Source of the DNA: Azohydromonas lata NBRC 102462
GTDB lineage: Bacteria; Pseudomonadota; Gammaproteobacteria; Burkholderiales; Burkholderiaceae_C
Direction: 5' to 3'
DNA length: 17,444 bases
Assembly: GCA_945878385.1 (NCBI GenBank)
Contig: CAMCTE010000029.1
Location: 1 to 17,444 of the forward strand
Positions 14,456 to 17,444 of this stretch are shown piece after piece. The notes below the pieces were generated by a model that searched no databases, had not been told where the DNA came from, and saw nothing but the letters and a program-made list of their open reading frames with translations. How positions within the stretch are numbered: position 1 is the first letter of the stretch; the number at the start of each line of letters is the position of its first letter. The position numbers and the translations under genes were made by a program.

Positions 14456-15211
14456 TTACCGTGTTCCTCGGTTTATCGGCAACTCAACAGGTGCACTTGA
14501 GCGTTTGACCCGGTACAGCCAGAGACGCCTGCCGGCCCCCAGGGACCAGGATGCGTGGGGGCGCTGCCCTTCGATTCGGAACTCCAGGCTGGCCAGCCAA
14601 CTGCCCTCGGCCATCTCGCTGCGTGCTTTGTCCCACGCCCGGCCCATGCTTTCAGGCCTTTGGAAAAGATACACGAGCGCATACCCCGACCAGGAGGAGC
14701 GCCAGATGTCACCGTGAAATATGACCGCCCAGGGGCAGCGCAGACGGGCCCAAAGGGCCAGCGGCCAACTGCGTTCCACGCCATGGTGCTGTGCATCGGG
14801 GAAGGCGTGACGCATGGCGCGCAGCCCTGCGCCTGTGCCGCATCCGGCGTCCAGCACCAGAGCTTGTTCAGGCAAACGGACCCGCTGACGCAGCGGGTCG
14901 AGCGCGCCCATGGGTGTGGGGAATACAGGCGCGTCGCGCCAGGCACTCAAGGGATAGGCCAACAGCAGTGCGGCCAAGCCCAACAGCCACCACCACGCCG
15001 GAGCGCGGTCGATGCCGATGAGCAACCACAGGGACAGCCCCCAGCCCAGTACCAATACCAAGCGGCGCATGGAGCGCGCCACACCGCCCACGCGCCAGGC
15101 AGCCCAAGCCACCGGCGCTGTACTCAGCGGAAGATCCCACGGCGCGGGCAGCAGGTGCCACAGCAGCCACCCCGCTGCCCAGGCCGCCAGCGCGGGCAGC
15201 GGCCAGCGCAT
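14456..15211 (-). CDS. Putative membrane-anchored class I SAM-dependent methyltransferase
   Basis: This 251-residue protein has three or four hydrophobic segments in the first 90 residues (about 5-25, 32-45, 51-68, 71-89), then a Rossmann-type methyltransferase region. Motif I is clear: ALVLDAGCGTGAGLRAM (117-133). The acidic residue after strand 2 is E146 (HHGVERSW), and the strand-4 region reads ALVYLFQRPESMGRAW (178-193). The YLF..PE.M pattern resembles the membrane-linked lysine methyltransferases of the FAM173/ATPSC-KMT type, but that is a weak comparison by eye. It starts 2 nt after the flhC stop and ends 16 nt before motA, so it is part of the master-regulator transcript. Its substrate is unknown. 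The motA sigma28 promoter lies in its last codons. Confidence 0.8.
   Translation of the reverse strand: MRWPLPALAAWAAGWLLWHLLPAPWDLPLSTAPVAWAAWRVGGVARSMRRLVLVLGWGLSLWLLIGIDRAPAWWWLLGLAALLLAYPLSAWRDAPVFPTPMGALDPLRQRVRLPEQALVLDAGCGTGAGLRAMRHAFPDAQHHGVERSWPLALWARLRCPWAVIFHGDIWRSSWSGYALVYLFQRPESMGRAWDKARSEMAEGSWLASLEFRIEGQRPHASWSLGAGRRLWLYRVKRSSAPVELPINRGTR
14473..14500 (-). promoter_or_regulatory. Sigma28 (FliA) promoter for motA, inside the methyltransferase gene
   Basis: On the minus strand TCAAG at 14500-14496 and a perfect GCCGATAA at 14480-14473 are separated (TCAA to GCCG) by 16 nt, identical in spacing to the flgA promoter. The predicted transcript starts near 14465, about 25 nt before the motA ATG. 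The elements are embedded in the last codons of the upstream methyltransferase gene. In E. coli the motA operon also has a class III promoter. Confidence 0.8.
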
Positions 15212-15213
15212 GT

Positions 15214-15774
15214 TCAGTGCAGGATTTCGAGCTCGTCGCGCTCACGCAGGCCGCTCAAGGCTCGGCCCTTGCCAGCGCGTGCCGGCGGGTTGCACAGGCC
15301 ACAGACGAAGTGGCGTGCAATCTCATGCGGATGGGTCACGAAGTGCCCGCCGCACTTGCTGCAGCGGGTCATGGTGAGCATGCCGTTGTCGACAAACTTC
15401 ACCAGTCGCCAGGCGCGGGTGACCGACAACAGGGCCTCCATGCCCTGTGCGGCAGTCTGCTGCTGGTAAAGGATGTAGGCCTTGATCACGGTGTCGATCT
15501 CGTCGAGTTCGGCCGCCTTGTTGAGGTATTCGTGGATGTTGAGGAACAGGCTGGCATGGATGTTGGGCTGCCAGGTCATGAACCAGTCGGTTGAAAAAGG
15601 CAGCTGGCCCTTGCTGGGGCTCTTGCCGGAGACTTCCTTGTACAAGCGCAGCAAGCGCTCGTAGCTCAGGTCGGTCTCGCTTTCCAGCACCTGCAAGCGC
15701 GCGCCCAGGTGGATGAGCGCCACGGCGCGTTCGATCTGGCGGGCTTCAGTGAGGATGCTCTTGGTGCGGGACAT
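15214..15774 (-). CDS. flhC: Flagellar master transcriptional regulator FlhC
   Basis: FlhC forms the FlhD4C2 complex that binds DNA and activates class II flagellar promoters. The 186-residue product has the conserved N-terminal ARQIERAVALIHLGARLQVL and the middle segment PFSTDWFMTWQPNIHASLFL. The zinc-binding cysteines are all present: C138, C141, C158 and C161 (CSKCGG and CGLC), each one residue beyond the E. coli positions. A GGAG ribosome binding site lies 6 nt before the ATG. It is 60 nt downstream of flhD and 2 nt before the methyltransferase gene. Confidence 0.98.
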   Translation of the reverse strand: MSRTKSILTEARQIERAVALIHLGARLQVLESETDLSYERLLRLYKEVSGKSPSKGQLPFSTDWFMTWQPNIHASLFLNIHEYLNKAAELDEIDTVIKAYILYQQQTAAQGMEALLSVTRAWRLVKFVDNGMLTMTRCSKCGGHFVTHPHEIARHFVCGLCNPPARAGKGRALSGLRERDELEILH

Positions 15775-15834
15775 GGTGGGCTCCGGTGCGTGATGACAGA
15801 CTTGGGTATTGCAGTGTTCGGTATTCAGAAGTGC

Positions 15835-16161
15835 TCAGGCCGCTTCTTGGTGGCGACTGGCCATCACGATGCTGGCGTGCAGACGCGACATGCCTTCGGC
15901 GGTGTTCGCCGCCTTGCCCTGATTGGTCAACAGCGACCACACCAGCTCATCGCCGGAACGGATGCAGCACAGCAAGGTGCCGGTGTTGGCGATCTTCATC
16001 ATCTGCGAAGGGCTGAGTAAGACCAGGATTTCAGCGGTGGCTTCTGTGATGCCCAAGCGGAACAGAGCCTGCTCGCGGTCGGCCCGGATCAGGTTCTGCG
16101 CCAGGATCAGGTAGTTCAGATTGGCTTCGCGGATCTCGCTGAGGATCTGGTCTTGTGTCAT
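15835..16161 (-). CDS. flhD: Flagellar master transcriptional regulator FlhD
   Basis: FlhD is the partner of FlhC in the class I activator complex. The 108-residue product starts MTQDQILSEIREANLNYLIL and continues with the conserved AQNLIRADREQALFRLGI and LLSPSQMMKIANTGTLLCCI; C65 corresponds to the cysteine that forms a disulfide in the E. coli FlhD dimer. The ATG at 16161 is chosen because AAGGGAG stands 7 nt before it; the GTG two codons upstream (16167) is only 1 nt from that site. It is the first gene of the leftward run and shares a 316-nt divergent upstream region with fliC. Confidence 0.97.
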   Translation of the reverse strand: MTQDQILSEIREANLNYLILAQNLIRADREQALFRLGITEATAEILVLLSPSQMMKIANTGTLLCCIRSGDELVWSLLTNQGKAANTAEGMSRLHASIVMASRHQEAA

Positions 16162-16326
16162 GTTCACACTCCCTTGGGCTTTGGTGGCAGGCGATTTCGT
16201 TGAATCGATGGACCTGACTGTAGAAAACCTTGCAATTTCTCGTCATCAGGCAGATTCGGCATGTAATGACCGCCGAGTCGGATGCGCGTGTCAGACAAAT
16301 TCCTACAAGGACGTCAGCCTCAGATG

Positions 16327-16341
16327 TGTGAATAAATCACA
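16327..16341. promoter_or_regulatory. CRP-like dyad upstream of flhDC
   Basis: TGTGA (16327-16331) and TCACA (16337-16341) form a perfect inverted repeat around ATAAA. These are the CRP half-sites, but the spacer is 5 nt where the CRP consensus has 6. CRP-type proteins activate flhDC in E. coli. The dyad lies about 165 nt before the flhD ATG and 50 nt before the fliC -35. Confidence 0.35.
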
Positions 16342-16391
16342 AAGCGCCCCAGCGCGAGTGTGGGAGTGGGGTGGAGGCCCGCTTCGAGACC

Positions 16392-16419
16392 TCAAGGAGT
16401 GTTCTGGACTGCGCGATAT
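16392..16419 (+). promoter_or_regulatory. Possible sigma28 promoter for fliC (degenerate -10)
   Basis: TCAAG at 16392-16396 is followed 16 nt after TCAA by CGCGATAT (16412-16419), which keeps CGATA of the GCCGATAA element. The -35 and spacing equal those at flgA and motA. The predicted leader to the fliC ATG is about 50 nt. Flagellin genes are classic FliA targets, so context supports it, although the -10 is poorer than in the other three. Confidence 0.5.
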
Positions 16420-16477
16420 AGGCGCTAACCCAGCCGGCAGGTCGCCTGGCTGCCCTGCCTCTTTCCAGGAGCTCACC

Positions 16478-17305
16478 ATGCCTCAGACCATCAACACCAA
16501 CATCCTGTCCATGAACGCGCAGCGCAATCTGAATGCCTCGCAATCATCCCTGTCCACGTCCGTCCAGCGGCTCTCATCGGGCCTGCGCATCAATAGCGCC
16601 AAGGATGATGCGGCTGGATTGGCGATCGCTGAGCGCATGAGCGCGCAGGTGCGTGGCATGAGCGTGGCCATCCGCAATGCCAATGACGGCGTCTCTCTGG
16701 CTCAAACGGCCGAAGGCGCGATCGGGCAGGTCTCCAACATGCTGCAGCGTATGCGTGAACTCGCGGTGCAATCGGCCAATGCCACGAACAGCGGTGGCGA
16801 CCGAGCGAATCTCAACTCGGAATTCCAACAGCTCGCCTCGGAAATCACCCGTACCTTGAGTGGTACCAAGTTCAACGGCACGGCCATCCTGGCGGGCGGC
16901 GCCGGCGCGCAGGTCTTTCAAGTGGGGGCCAACAACGGGGACACCGTCACCATCACCACCACCAACCTGTCCACCAACGCGGACATCACGGCCGTCACAG
17001 GCGGAGGCATCACCTCAGCGGCCAATGCCAACACGGCGCTGACCAACATCGACACCGCCCTCAGTACGGTCAATACCGAACGCGCAACCTACGGGGCGGT
17101 CAATGCGCGCTTCGATTCCATCATCAACACGCTGGAAGTCTCGGCTGAGAATTTGGCAGCTTCCAGGGGGCGCATCGTGGACGCCGACTTTGCACAGGAA
17201 ACGGCCAACCTGAGCCGCACGCAAATCCTGCAGCAAGCCGGCAGTGCCATGGTGGCACAGGCCAACCGATTGCCACAACAGGTACTGAGCCTGCTTCAAC
17301 GCTGA
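16478..17305 (+). CDS. fliC: Flagellin FliC (short form)
   Basis: Flagellin is the exported filament subunit. The 275-residue product begins MPQTINTNILSMNAQRNLN and has the conserved N-terminal D0/D1 helices (VQRLSSGLRINSAKDDAAGL, then ANDGVSLAQTAEGAI and MLQRMRELAVQSAN). The C-terminal D1/D0 helices are also complete (ARFDSIINTLEVSAENLAAS and AQANRLPQQVLSLLQR). Between them is only a short Thr/Ala/Gly-rich connector, about residues 140-190, so surface domains D2/D3 are essentially absent. The ATG at 16478 has AGGAG 8 nt upstream; the same frame stays open far upstream, but the family N-terminus fixes this start. A strong terminator follows. Confidence 0.98.
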   Translation: MPQTINTNILSMNAQRNLNASQSSLSTSVQRLSSGLRINSAKDDAAGLAIAERMSAQVRGMSVAIRNANDGVSLAQTAEGAIGQVSNMLQRMRELAVQSANATNSGGDRANLNSEFQQLASEITRTLSGTKFNGTAILAGGAGAQVFQVGANNGDTVTITTTNLSTNADITAVTGGGITSAANANTALTNIDTALSTVNTERATYGAVNARFDSIINTLEVSAENLAASRGRIVDADFAQETANLSRTQILQQAGSAMVAQANRLPQQVLSLLQR

Positions 17306-17317
17306 CTCTGACAGCAC

Positions 17318-17330
17318 GCCCCAATGGGGC
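17318..17330 (+). other. Small hairpin after fliC
   Basis: GCCCC (17318-17322) and GGGGC (17326-17330) form a 5-bp stem around AAT, 12 nt after the fliC stop. No T tract follows. It may protect the 3' end of the flagellin messenger ahead of the main terminator. Confidence 0.35.
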
Positions 17331-17351
17331 ACTCACCCGGAACACCCGACG

Positions 17352-17380
17352 GCGGCGCCACGATGGCGCCGCTTCTTTTT
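17352..17380 (+). terminator. Rho-independent terminator of fliC
   Basis: GCGGCGCCA (17352-17360) pairs perfectly with TGGCGCCGC (17364-17372) around a CGA loop, and TTCTTTTT follows at 17373-17380. It lies 46 nt after the fliC stop and should end the flagellin transcript. Confidence 0.92.
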
Positions 17381-17444
17381 GATGGAAATGAAAAGACTGA
17401 GTTTTCTACATCTTTTTATCTCTACTTTTTTTGTCATTGATGCC
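17381..17444. other. AT-rich tail after the fliC terminator, no gene seen
   Basis: The last 64 nt are strongly AT-rich, with several T runs, in contrast to the GC-rich genes. This fits the upstream region of a following gene beyond the window. No TCAAG...GCCGATAA promoter and no start codon with a ribosome binding site can be assigned here. Confidence 0.4.

Larger units (their letters stand above)
16162..16477. promoter_or_regulatory. flhD-fliC divergent intergenic region
   Basis: This 316-nt stretch carries the control regions of the class I operon flhDC (leftward) and the late gene fliC (rightward). It holds a TGTGA/TCACA dyad at 16327-16341, a possible sigma28 promoter for fliC at 16392-16419, and a TAGGAATTTGTCT element on the minus strand near 16305-16293. 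It is visibly richer in A and T around 16200-16340 than the genes on either side. I cannot place the flhD -35/-10 with confidence. Confidence 0.6.

Noticed and set aside
16121..16477. Upstream extension of the fliC frame
   Set aside because: It runs through the flhD start and the promoter region; the conserved flagellin N-terminus begins at the ATG at 16478 with AGGAG before it.
1..17444. Search for CRISPR arrays, insertion sequences, tRNA or rRNA genes, and a hidden defence or mobile system
   Set aside because: No spaced direct repeats, transposase or integrase motifs, or RNA gene signatures were seen. All long frames with family support belong to flagellar or chemotaxis functions, apart from the single methyltransferase.

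Overview
This window is an almost unbroken flagellar and chemotaxis gene cluster from a GC-rich betaproteobacterium, most likely of the order Burkholderiales and Comamonadaceae-like. The clues are FlhD/FlhC as master regulators (not FleQ), an flhB-flhA-flhF-flhG-fliA block directly behind cheY-cheZ, and the general character of the proteins. The genus cannot be fixed from the sequence alone.

Layout from left to right. (1) 1-3047, minus strand: the rod/hook operon flgB-flgC-flgD-flgE, with flgE cut by the left edge. (2) 3299-4966, plus strand: flgA, flgM and flgN, divergent from flgB. (3) 5013-16161, minus strand: one long run of genes that reads in transcription order flhD, flhC, a membrane-anchored methyltransferase of unknown role, motA, motB, cheY, cheZ, flhB, flhA, flhF, an flhG-like gene and fliA. 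Many junctions overlap by 4 bases or are only a few bases apart. (4) 16478-17305, plus strand: fliC, a short flagellin, divergent from flhD and followed by a strong intrinsic terminator.

The genes form the usual flagellar hierarchy. FlhDC (class I) would switch on the rod, hook and export genes and fliA. FliA (sigma28) then fires late promoters and is held back by FlgM until the hook is complete. Four plausible sigma28 promoters share the pattern TCAAG...GCCGATA: before flgA, before flgM, before motA (inside the 3' end of the methyltransferase gene) and, in degenerate form, before fliC. FlhA/FlhB form the export gate, FlhF/FlhG control flagellar placement or number, MotA/MotB are the stator, and CheY/CheZ switch the motor. 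The remaining chemosensory genes (cheA, cheW, cheR, cheB) are not in the window.

The main points of interest are an FlhG homologue that has lost its ATP-binding motifs but kept the N-terminal FlhF-activating motif, a membrane-bound methyltransferase lodged between flhC and motA, and several regulatory structures in the three intergenic regions (an inverted repeat at the flgA promoter, a hairpin against the flgM ribosome binding site, and a CRP-like dyad between flhD and fliC). I see no mobile element, CRISPR array, tRNA or rRNA gene, and no new multi-gene system outside the flagellar theme.
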